From: Heterodera schachtii
Taxonomy: Eukaryota; Nematoda; Chromadorea; Rhabditida; Heteroderidae
DNA: 64,000 nt
Assembly: GCA_023374025.1 (NCBI GenBank)
Contig: SIJG01000015.1
Coordinates: 1,468,697-1,532,696 of the forward strand
Direction of reading: 5' to 3'
Positions 36,700 to 47,251 of the stretch are shown piece by piece; the stretch's first letter is position 1, and each line of letters opens with the position of its first letter. The position numbers and the translations under genes are program-made. Below the pieces are notes generated by a model. That model was not told where the DNA came from and searched no databases. It worked only from the letters and a program-made list of their open reading frames with translations.

Positions 36700-37762
36700 C
36701 GTTCATCTTTCGTTTTTCGCCACGTCATTTTCAGGAAAAGGCGGCTCTAATGGTAAATTCGTCCTCAGATTTTTTTTGTAGCGAAAAAACTGCTGAAAAT
36801 AAAAATTAAATATTTTTAAATTATCAATTATGTTTTTATTTATTCATTTGTTCTTACCACGGTCTTGCGCATTTTGTTCTGTCTTTGTGTCGTTTGAAGC
36901 ATCGCTTTCATTGAGACTCTGAACATCAAATTTCTTTTATTTACCATTTAAATTGAATTTTATTTGTAAAATTTATTTCTCCCAAATATAATGTTTTTAT
37001 TTTTTAATATATTATTTTTTAATTTAAAACTTTTTCCAAAATTCCTTTGTCGACGAATGCCATCAAAAGAACAACCACAAAAATGCAAGAATAATAAAAA
37101 CGCATTTTTTAAGAATGTTTGTGTTTTTATGTGTGATTTATTTTTGTGGAAATTTTCTCATTTTATATTTCCCAAAATTTATTTGATATCTTTCAAAATA
37201 TTTTATGGGATTTTTCTTTCTCATTTTCGAAGAAAAAAGGTTTATTTGGAAATGGTTACATTGAAATAAGAAATAATTGCATAACAAATATTTGAATAAA
37301 TTGTGATATAATCAAAAATTAATGAATGAATAAATGAATATTTTAGTGGTTTAAAAAATTATACAAATTTGCTTCTTTTTCCGTGCTTTTAGTAAGTCAG
37401 GAGAAAATTAAGTGAAAAATTGGAAATTTGGAAAAAAATGCAGTTTAATTTTTAAATTTCAAAGAGCGGTATCGGTAAATTTCACTTTCATCGGTACCGG
37501 TACTGACCGAACACTGCAAAAACCGGCACCGGTATCCTAACATTTTCAGCTGGTATCGGAAAAACCGATAATTTTCTGAGGTCCAAATTTTTGGACAAAA
37601 TTTTATAATTCAACGATTTCGTTCAAATTTTCAATTATTTTAAAATTCCAAAAGATTCGCTACCGAAGGCTAAATGTTCTGTATTTTTGAAAACAATTCT
37701 TTACCTTTTCCCAAATTTTCTTGCATATTTTAGCTCGGATTTCCATTCTTTCCAGTGCTCCG
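36700..37762 (-). pseudogene. Possible gene fragment, exons not joined
   Basis: Three coding-like pieces on the minus strand: about 37762-37705 (ALERMEIRAKICKKIWEK before a GTAAAG donor), about 36940-36862 (LNESDASNDTKTEQNAQDR before a GTAAGA donor) and about 36795-36700 (QFFRYKKNLRTNLPLEP after TTTTCAG). The sequence between them is AT-rich and I see no start codon with a signal peptide. It may be a decayed gene or a small unrecognised one. Confidence 0.25.
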
Positions 37763-38198
37763 GTAAAAAAATAAATGATCATAGATTAAATTTAATAAAC
37801 AAGTCAGGCAACTAAGCATTTGCTAATAATCAATTTTTTTGCAAAAATCCCAATAAAATTAGCATAATGACGTTTTCAGTTAATCCAAATTTGCAAAATT
37901 ACAAATGCTAGCCTTTGTCATTCATTTATAAATTTATTTTGTCAGAATGTAATATTTTAACTGATTAAATTTGAGAAAAAGGATCTATTCTCACTAACGA
38001 AAAAGAAGATTAAATGGATTGAATTCATATAAATTTTTACTTTTATTGTTATTTTCTTTGCGCTATTTGCCATTTTTGTGCATATTTTTTTGAGTGTTTA
38101 AGAATCATTTTTATGCATAACATAAATCAAAGCTTTAGGAAATTAAAATACTTTTAATTTTTAAAGGATTTAATTGTTTTGTTAATTGTCTTCTTTTA

Positions 38199-39555
38199 AT
38201 GCCCCGTTTATTTTATTTAAAATGTGCCGTCAATTGTCAATTTTATTGGTTTTCTGTTCTTTTCATTCCAACAGTAAGTGCCGTTTCTGAGGATCTTTTT
38301 GGTGATCTTTGGAAAAATGGCGGACTTTTGGAAAAAGGGGACGGCACTCAAAATTGGCCGAAATTAAAAGTAAAAAAAGTGAAAGTTGAACCAAAAATGG
38401 AGGAAAAGAATCCCACTGAATATGGGGAAGAAGCAAAATTAAAAATTGAACAAAAAATAATTGGCCAAAACATTGGAAAATTTGTCAAAAAAGAGACGAA
38501 AAGTGAAAATATCCAGGAAAATAACAGAAAAAAGATAAAAATGGAAGAAAAAGATGAGGAAATGTCGCAAAAATTTGGTCAGCAACAAATGAAATGGGAG
38601 GAAATTTTTTTAAAATAAATTGAAAATGCAAATTAATTATTATTAATAAAATTTGAATTTTTCGTTTTAAAATTAAAATTTAGAGAAAGATTTTGGAGGC
38701 CGAAACAAATAAAATAAGAAGAATAACCAGCCGAAATGATGGCCAAAAAAAGCAATTAGTTGAGCAATTTGAGGAAATGAGAATGCCTTTTCAGCGCGCG
38801 GGTGCCCATTCAACGAGGGAATGGATGAAAATTGAGAGAGAAATTGCCGAAAAGATTGGCACTTCCCGCACATCAATTTACAGATGGAAAGCCCAATTGG
38901 GCCTGACCAGTAAGAAAATTTGTATTTAAAAAATGTAATTAATTATACTAAAGAAAGCTAAAACGCAAATTAATTTACTTTGAATCAGAAAAAAACACTG
39001 ATGAAAACAGACGCAAAATGGTAAACAAATATATGAAACTAAAAAAGTCATCGTTGGCAAACGGAGAAGCAAAAAGTGCGCAAAAAGTGGGGGAAAAAAT
39101 TTCAAAAGAATTGGGAATTCATAAGAGAACGATTAAAAAATGGAAAGCAAAATTTGGACTAAATGGTAATGATTAAAATACATAAATAATAATTAATTAA
39201 TCAATTAAAAAGAAAAAAACATTTTGCAGAGAACCGTCGTTACAGTGAAGAGGAAAAGCGCAAAATTATGGCCAAATATTACCAAATGAAAAGGGAAAAT
39301 CCACGGATTATGGTGAAAACCGTGTGCAAAAAGCTCAACATCAGCATGGCCACTTTATACAGATGGAAGGGTGAAATTGGAGAGGGCCAACAAAAGCCCG
39401 AAAAAGATACGGGTGAGATTAAGCATCAAAAATTTAATAATTTAAACAATTGTGAAAAAGCATTGCGTGCCGATGGAAATGGCCAAAATGTGTGGGCATG
39501 GAATTTAGCGACTGGGCGAAGACAACGCAAAACGAAGCTTACATCACTTTATTGA
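38199..39555 (+). CDS. Tandem helix-turn-helix protein with hydrophobic N-terminus
   Basis: Exon 1 starts at 38199 (MPRLFYLKCAVNCQFYWFSV, then LFIPTVSA, signal-peptide-like) and runs into a Lys/Glu-rich acidic-basic region. Three later exons each encode one repeat: 38681-38909 (AEKIGTSRTSIYRWKAQLGL), 38988-39164 (SKELGIHKRTIKKWKAKFGL) and 39230 onward (CKKLNISMATLYRWKGEIG). Each repeat opens with a charged helix such as ENRRYSEEEKRKIMAKYYQM and ends in a recognition-helix-like TxYRWK or TIKKWK block, as in homeodomain-like or transposase HTH folds. Exons 2-4 join in phase; the join of exon 1 to exon 2 is unsolved, and the end may be earlier if a GTGAGA donor at 39412 is used. A DNA-binding role is inferred. 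An alternative start at 38222 (MCRQLSILLVFCSFHSN) also looks like a signal peptide. Confidence 0.65.
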
Positions 39556-40808
39556 CCAGCAGGAGATGGTCAGTGAGTGAGTGCATGGCTTCGAATGAGT
39601 TGTGTTGGTGTTGGTTGGGTCGTTACTCAAAAGCAAACAAATGGAAAATTTTTGACAAAAAATTATTAATAACTTTCCTCAAAATTAACCAAATTTTAAA
39701 ATACTATAAAACCGATAGATCCTATTGTTATACATATTTTAGCCTTTAAAATTTGAAAACAATTCGTTAATATTCAAAAAATTATGACCTGACGAACTCA
39801 AAAAACAAAAAAAAAAGTTTTTTAAACATTTTTGGTCATAACTTTCTTGAAACTTAACGAATCTTATTGGAATTTTACATGATAATAGAAAAAACTTAGG
39901 GCTATCGAATGTTATAAAGAATTAAAAATTTTGGATGTTTTTCAGCAAAATTATATGAAATTTTTTTTAATTTGATGCTCTTTGAGTAATTTCATAAGTC
40001 ATAATATGTACATACGTACTTTTGTGTTGTTGGTTGCGTAGAAACGACACAAAATTTGAACAAGTTTTGAAAGTGCCAAAATTGAATAAATATTCTGTTT
40101 GTTTTTTATTCATTTTTCTACACATAAATCCTTCCTAATAAATAAAAGCTACAGTATCATTAGGACATGTGGCTATATGGTAAAGCCCATCTACAGTAGC
40201 CAGTTTTATTATGCCAAATCACATTCATTTGCTTCCATCATTTATTTCATCCGATTTGCCTTTTCTCTAAACTTTGAACACGACGACGATGAGCAGAAGC
40301 ACGGCACCTAAACGAAAAGAGCTTAAAACGGCCTAAAAAATTTTTTACAAAAGAGAGTTGGCATAATTTTGCCAGTATTAATTAACCAAAATGATTTTTA
40401 TATAAAAAAAACAATGCAATCCAAATCTCAGTTGATATCATTCGACTTTTAGCGCCGGATTAAGCCGGTTTAAAAATTCCCATTTGATAGACTTTTTGGG
40501 TGCCAAATCTATGAAAAAATAAGAAAAATATCCCATGTTTTCTTAATCGAAGGAGGAAGGGGGGGGGAGACAGGCAGAAGAGTTAAACTTTATTTTTGGC
40601 TGTAATTCCGTGTTTTTCAGTGCAATGGCCAATGTGTCAATCCCAACCCACAAATGATTAAAAGAAGAGGAGAATTTTGGGTTGTATTAAGAATAATGGG
40701 AGGACCATTAGTGAGAAATGTTTTCAGATCCGAGCCGAGAATGATCGGCACTTCGTATTCTTAAGCTTAGGCTAACAAACGGCACTCTTTCCAATTGCTT
40801 TTCCTCTG
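39556..40808. other. AT-rich intergenic stretch
   Basis: No gene recognised; short frames at 39.6-39.75 and 40.1-40.3 kb have no support. Confidence 0.45.
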
Positions 40809-41948
40809 CTAATTTGTGCGACGCACTTGCGGTGGTAAATGAAATTGCGGCGGCGGCGCCGCGGGCGGACCGAACGGAAAAGTCGCGCTGAACATCCGTT
40901 GCATTTCCTGCGCGAACTTTACGCTCATCTGCTGCATTTCGTCGATGAACTTCTTCAGTTTGGCACGTTCTGCGCCGGTCAGCGTCCGCGTTTTGCCATA
41001 ATCCGTCACTTTTCCGTCCTATGTTTTCAACATTAATTCATTAATTATGACCATGGCTCCCAACTCTGCTGATTTATCATCATTTTGTTGCTTTTCAAGG
41101 GGTCAATGATGATTAGGGATCAGGGCTGGGCGTAATTACGAAAATTACGGCCTTTTTGGACCCCGTAATTACGAATTACGGGGAAATTACGGCCTTTTTC
41201 ACGCGTCATTACGGAATTCCGTAATTGAGAAAATTGCCGTGATTACGGATTAACGGTTTCGTAATTTAAAATTCAGTCGCCCAGCCCTGTTAGGAATGCT
41301 ACTTTAAGTTACGAAAAATCTCGAAATAGTTAACTAAAACAGTGAGGAATAATGCCAAAATAGTGAAGAAATAGTGACAAAAAGTCTGAAATAATGACGG
41401 ATAGTGTGACATGACATAATTTTCAGCCAAAAATTAAGCAAAAATAATTTTTTTTTTTTTGGAGGAATGAATTTTTGAGAAAATCTTTCAATTCATAAAA
41501 TTTTTCAAAATGTTGATTTTTGATCCAAATATTGATTTTTTGTTGGCCAAATGCCGATTTCTGAAAAATTCAATGGTAGCCTGATTATGTATGACCAATA
41601 AAAAAGGAAATCCGCACAAATTGAACCATGGAAAAAAAGAATAAAACATTTTCCTTCTCAAAATTTTTTGAATTTGTTTAATTTTACACATTAATTTATT
41701 TTTATTAATAAAATATAGTGTTTTTGGCCTCCCCTCCCCCCACTCGCATGGTAATAGCAGCCATTGCCGGAGATCACTCCATTCACAACACTGACGGATC
41801 CGTCCACGACGATAAAATTGCCATTGTCCACAGCCGCCACTCGTCGCGAGCGCTGCTGGCCCATGGCTTTTCCGAAACAAAAATGGCCATTGGCGGCGAT
41901 GCTCAGCAGTAAAATGAAAAGAGAGAAAAGCAACGAATGGGAATTCAT
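40809..41948 (-). CDS. Small secreted protein of unknown function (136 residues)
   Basis: Exon 1 (41948-41748) starts with a signal peptide (MNSHSLLFSLFILLLSIAA) and reads on as RVAAVDNGNFIVVDGSVSVV and GVISGNGCYYH. Exon 2 (41018-40809) gives DGKVTDYGKTRTLTGAERAK, a helical FIDEMQQMSVKFAQEMQRMF and a Pro-rich end PPPQFHLPPQVRRTN. The join uses a GC donor (CAT|GCGAGT) and an ATAG acceptor, which keeps phase 0; a GT donor one codon on would break the frame of exon 2. The 729-base intron holds a hAT-like MITE, and another inverted-repeat element begins 31 bases upstream of the start codon. No family is recognised; a secreted effector or cuticle-associated peptide is possible. Confidence 0.6.
41121..41289. 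mobile_element. hAT-like MITE inside an intron
   Basis: Ends CAGGGCTGGGCG and the exact complement CGCCCAGCCCTG. Flanking octamers TTAGGGAT (41113-41120) and TTAGGAAT (41290-41297) differ at one base. The 169-base interior is a palindromic series of ACGAATTACGG-type repeats. A diverged relative rich in ACGGGTT may lie at 7934-8090. Confidence 0.85.
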
Positions 41949-41979
41949 TCTCAAAATTCGAAAATAATTTGGCACTTTT

Positions 41980-42189
41980 CTGTTTTGAAGGCACACGCCA
42001 ATTAAAAAAGAAATATTCGACTCGTATTTATGTGAGTTTCTTTGGCGCGAGGAATGTAAGCGACGTAACGCCGATGCATTTGAGGAAATTTTGGCAGAAA
42101 TTGTTGCTTTTATGCCCCAAAATAAGTCTATTAATATTGAACGCTCTTTGTTGCAATTTTTTTTAAAAATGGGTGTGCCTTCAAAACAG
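41980..42189. mobile_element. Short inverted-repeat element upstream of the 136-residue gene
   Basis: CTGTTTTGAAGGCACACGCC at the left is matched by GGGTGTGCCTTCAAAACAG at the right. 210 bases, no protein. It occupies the immediate 5' flank of the start codon at 41948 and therefore part of its leader or promoter. Confidence 0.7.
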
Positions 42190-43590
42190 GAAAGTACCAA
42201 TAATTTTATATTTTTCGTATTTTTGTGAATTATTTTTGGGAGTTTTTTTTTTAAATTCTCCCCGAATTTTTGTTCCATAGGGCTGTGTCATAGCAAATGG
42301 GAAAATAATTAATGTTTCAAACTTCGTCAGCGATTTATTCGGACTCTTTCGTCTCCGCTGCCACCTTTTTCTGCCCTTTCCTTCGTCAATTTTTGGTTAA
42401 AAACGTCAACAAAATTTGTTTTCTAAGTTTTGTAGAATTGCAAAGAGAGGGTAAAACGAGAATTAATTAATTAATTAATTGATTGATTAAATGCTCAAGA
42501 ATTACCATCAAAAATAACAAAAATAACGAATGAATTGGGGGAAAAGGAAAAATGAAATAAGAAAATGGAGAAACCAAAGCAAAAAGCAAAGAACGAACGA
42601 ACGGCCATTCTTTCGTCGACTGTTCGCCAAAAAGGAGACCGGAAAATGAAATCAGCAGTTTCGAGGACAACGAATGGTGCACAGGGAGGGACACAGAATA
42701 AACGAGCGTAATTTGTATTACTAATTAATGTAAAATAATTAAATAAAAAAGTATTTTCAATCAAAAATTGTATTTTTAGGGTTCTATTCGCTGGGGACGA
42801 GGAAGTGATGGCGAAGGGGTCCCTGGATAGCATTTTAAAATTGGCATTTTCTAAAAACATGCTAACGCATTTTATAAATGCGCAAATACATATAAATAGT
42901 ATGCATTATTTAAAATTTATTATTATTTTCAAACATTGTTATTGAATATATATTTTTTGCTGTGACGACGCGTTTTAGCTAAATTATAGAAAATATTTGT
43001 TCATTAATATCTTTACATTTTCATAAGGGACATTTTGAACTCATTAAACAGCGACAAAAAGTTAAATTGGTTTTATATATATATATAATTTATTCTATTA
43101 AATTTCATTGAAAGTTGCAAGGTAATTTTGTGGTACTTATTCTATTGTGCCACCTCACAATGTGATCCATGTATGGTAGTGCCTATAATATGGTTTTGCA
43201 ATTTTAGTAAGGTTGTATATATTAATAGGGAATAAACATTAGTTAATTTTGTTAACATTACCCAAAAGCAACCAAAATTTTTAATAAATTTTTCTGTTTT
43301 ATTGGCAACTGAATGGGATGAATTATTTTGAACGATATCAAGCTTTTTAGTCTTGTCTCAGCTAAAAAAGTTTGCTGTCAAAAAGTTGTCAGCACTTTAC
43401 ACGAAAAAGCTTAGAAATAAATGGTTAGCTTACTTTTCAGCGCATTCTTCCCCAATATTCTTCTGACAATGAGACACAACATTATTAATATTAACATTTA
43501 TTTAAATAATTGTTGTTTTTCAATTCATTTATTTTCAATTTCATATTTTTCTCTTCATTTTTTCATGTAACATTTATGAATTTCGTCTTT
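42190..43590. other. AT-rich intergenic stretch
   Basis: No gene recognised. A short (TA)n run lies near 43075-43090. Confidence 0.45.
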
Positions 43591-45082
43591 TTATGCTCGT
43601 CTTGTGCCGTCTTCAAAAAACACGCCGCCATCGTTGGCACAGTATTTGGGGCAAATGCCCTTCTCGCCCTGTCCGCCCGGTTGTCCCGGCTGGCCGGGCG
43701 AGCCCGGTTGGCCGTCGTTGCCAGGCGGTCCCGGTGGTCCGGGCGGTCCCTTGGGGCCGGGCTGACCAGCGCCTCCATCAGTGCCAGGGTTTCCGGGAGG
43801 ACCAGGAGGTCCAGGGGGTCCAGAATCACCTAAAAGAGCATTTAGAATAAATGATTCAAAAATATAGTTTGGTTACCCGGTGGTCCTGGCGGGCCAGGAA
43901 TGATGGGCTGTGACTGCGCAGGTTGGCCGGGCTCTCCGGGAGAGCCGGGCTGTCCAGGCTGGCCAGGTGGGCCAGGCGGGCCCTTTGGGCCAGGAGAACC
44001 TGCACCCGAGTCGCTGCCAGGCTGGCCGGGCTGTCCAGGTCCTCCACCGTCGCCTGGAGGTCCGGGTGGTCCTGGCGGCCCAGGAGGTCCACCTGGGCAA
44101 GGCTTACAAGGAGGCTAAAATGGGAAAAAGCATAATAACATTTGCTACGCAAGCAAAGCGCGCATAACGAACCGGCGTGACGGACTCGCAAGGTTGGGAT
44201 GGCGGCTTGCCTGGGCCTCCTGGCATGCCGTTTGAGCCAGGCTTTCCGGGGCGTCCCGGTCGTCCAGACGTGCCAGGTGGGCCTGGCGGGCCAGGGTTAC
44301 AGCACGGTTGGCAGCCTCCACCGCCGCCTCCGCTGGTGCCACTCGTCGCTGATGCATATCCACCAGCTCCACCCCCGCTTCCTCCGCTGGAAGCGTATCC
44401 GCCACCGCCTCCACCCCCGCTTCCTCCGCTGGAAGCGTATCCGCCACCGCCTCCACCCCCGCTTCCTCCGCTGGAAGCGTATCCGCCACCGCCTCCACCC
44501 CCGCTAGAAGCGTATCCGCCACCGCCTCCGCCGCCTCCGCTAGCATAACCAGACGCACGCGCGGTCCGATTGCCGTTAAACGCTGACGGAATGTTGCGGA
44601 TTTGGTTGACCTCCATCCAAATGTCACGGGCCGAGCTCTTCAAAATTTTCAATGTTAAAGAGATAAGTGAAAACGAGACTCATAGATAAGTCAAAACGAG
44701 ACTCATCCCGCTTGTCATCCCCAACTCGAAATGGCTAACATTTGGCCATTCTCTATTATCCATTTGGTCAGTACCAAACCATGCCACTTTTGAATCGCCA
44801 GAATTGGCCATTTAACGAATCATACAAATGATGACTTTTCGTCCGTCCGTTCTGACTTTTTCCCAACCAATGGCATTTGATCGCACTTACAAAAGAATAA
44901 AATCTGAAAATCACCTTGCAATAATTAATCTCCTCCTGCATGGTGCGCCGCACGTGGTGTACGTAGTTGTACACCATGGGAAGCGTAACGCACACACTGA
45001 TCACCGCCACCACGGAGAAGCAAACGCCCGCATAGGCGACGAAACGGTAAGCGCTGTTGCGCCCTTCCAACTCAATGCTCAT
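43591..45082 (-). CDS. col: Nematode cuticle collagen with a Gly-rich tandem insert
   Basis: Four exons (45082-44915, 44637-44173, 44114-43877, 43829-43591) give 369 residues. The N-terminal cuticle collagen domain has the transmembrane segment [20 protein letters not shown] and [10 protein letters not shown] basic stretch with NRTAR may be the processing site. Next come several copies of a unit reading [14 protein letters not shown], unusual ahead of the triple helix. Gly-X-Y blocks then alternate with Cys interruptions ([34 protein letters not shown]), the cysteines used for inter-chain bonds. Collagens of this class are secreted by the hypodermis, processed and cross-linked into the cuticle. 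The opposite strand has long Pro/Gly frames that are only shadows. Confidence 0.95.
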
Positions 45083-46715
45083 TAGGCTAAATTAGCAGGG
45101 CATATAATTTTGAATAATTAATTACGCAGCCATAAATTAATGGGTTTTCAAATGAGTTAAGAGCATTTGGGATCACTGATTATCCCGTGTTTTAAAATAA
45201 AATATTTTTATTTTTTATTAGCAAGTTGTCATCATATATAGGAATGCATATAATCATAACCAAAAGCTAATTAACGCCTAATTTTGTTTGGCTTCGCGAG
45301 TGAGTGTCATTAGCTCTTTTATACCCCCCCCCCCCCTCTCCCTCTCTAATTTCGCTATTAACCCTTTGCGTTTGGGTGAGACCGCGTCCGTCGCTTTTCA
45401 CCAGCAGAAAAATGTTCCTTAGGCATAAAACAAAGCAATTAACGGCTGTGACAGAAGCAGCAGATGAACCCATTTGAACCTTTTGGTTCCACCTAAAAAC
45501 TTTTTCCTTTGTTTTTCAGTTTCTTCGCCGATGAAAAATATCAAATTCAAATAAACCGTTGCGTTGTCTTTGGGCATTTGACTTAATGTAATTATTTTAA
45601 ATATTCATTAGAGCAGTGAAAGGATTATTGGAAATAATAACTGAAGAATATTTCCAACTTTGATTTGGTATATTGGGTTACGAGAAAGCGAATGGTGCAA
45701 CTTTTAGGCGCCGAAAAGCAGCAGGTGGGGAGCCGCTCTTGACAAGTGGGAATCTGCCGAATTGTCAGAAATACGTCACTTTTATTTAAAAATATTTTCA
45801 AAAAAAAGTAAAGTCACAACGGTATTTATTACAGATTGATTGTCCGCAAAATAATTCTTTCAAATTCTTACATTAGAGATCGAGAGGAATAGATTGGTTT
45901 ATAATATGCAGGATATAAAGATATACATATAAAATCGCGAAAATAGTCATAAATACAGGCCAAAATTTCCGAAATACGGACGCAAAATTGAAAAAAAAAA
46001 AAATGGAAATAAATTTACCAAATTGTAGGCAAATTTTCCAAAACCTCTTCATATTAAAAATGGAAGTTAAAACTTCGAAAATGGCTAAATATGTTGGAAA
46101 ACACATAATCCATTAATAAAATAAACGACCTAAAAGGCGAAAATTTTCACTTTTGGGCTTAAGGTTGTCTTAATGTAACTGCGAAGAATTTAAATTTAAC
46201 TAATATTCTCGAGAAAATTAAAAATGAACAAACGCTAAATTTGGAAATACGGATATAGCAAATCCATGCTAAACCTTAAAAACAAGCTAAAAACATGTTT
46301 ATTTCGTGTGTTTCAAACCTCACATAGTCCAGGGGAAATAGGAATTTATGCATTTCCATAAAATACAAACCCAATATTAAAAATTCTTCGGTCGTTTTCT
46401 TTCTGGCGAAGCTCGGCTTAACACTCGAAGCCGAAGCCGAAGTTTCGCCCAGTGATGGTCAGTTGGAATAAAACAGTAAAATTGAGATAAAATTAATAAA
46501 AAATTTAATTATTATTACAATAATAAAAATCTAAAATATTCTTTTTCCTCAATTATTAATCAATAGATACGCCTATTAATTCTCATGATGGCTTTTTATT
46601 AAATGCGTGTCTTTTTCATTTTATTTTTACCTCTCTCTTTTTTTAAACATTGCTCATTTTACAAATTTTACAAAAATTATACAAAAATAATAATTCGGAA
46701 AACCATATAAATCCA
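45083..46715. other. Intergenic stretch
   Basis: AT-rich with one C-tract at about 45326-45337 that ends in a CT-rich stretch. No gene recognised. Confidence 0.45.
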
Positions 46716-46846
46716 ATGGTGGACAATCGGCGCATGGACAAATCGGCGACGTCTGAAAAACCTTCAAAAAGCCTTAAAACCTCCATTTTGAAATTTCGCC
46801 CCATTTCCCCTCAACAATTAATTGTGTTAAAAGCCCCTCACCTTTG
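46716..46846 (+). other. Possible 5' exon of an unidentified gene
   Basis: An ATG opens MVDNRRMDKSATSEKPSKSL and SILKFRPISPQQLIVLKAP, ending at a good donor (TTTG|GTGAGC). Codons look real but no in-phase acceptor was found; the nearest downstream gene has its own signal peptide start. Could be an alternative first exon or an independent small gene. Confidence 0.35.
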
Positions 46847-47251
46847 GTGAGCCCGAATTGAATGTCAAAAAATCGCTTTTTCTCATTTCTAACTTATTTC
46901 TGCAATAACTTTTTGTAGCTTAATGAAACCCATTAAATTTTTAGCAAAATGAAAAATTACAAATACCCTTAAGATACAATCCGTTCCTTTCATCCGTACA
47001 TTTTACAGATAATACAATCAAATAAAATATGACTTTTTCAAAACATTTCGTTCATTTAACCCAAAAAGCCAATTTTAATTTTATTTTCTGAAAATTGCCC
47101 AACAAAAGAATAATTATGTTTAATTTGCTTTTTATGTGTTTCACAACTTTCTTTATTTGCTCATTTGTCAGCAAAACATCCCACAATATATATCAAATTG
47201 TTTAATTTTATTGCTTTTCGATTCTTTTTAGAATAAATTTTTCGTTTGAAA

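Noticed and set aside
41691..42278. 195-codon extension upstream of the 136-residue secreted protein
   Set aside because: The extension runs through an inverted-repeat element; the internal ATG at 41948 starts a clean signal peptide.
43900..44548. Long Pro-rich plus-strand frames
   Set aside because: They are shadows of the minus-strand Gly-X-Y and Gly-rich collagen exons.
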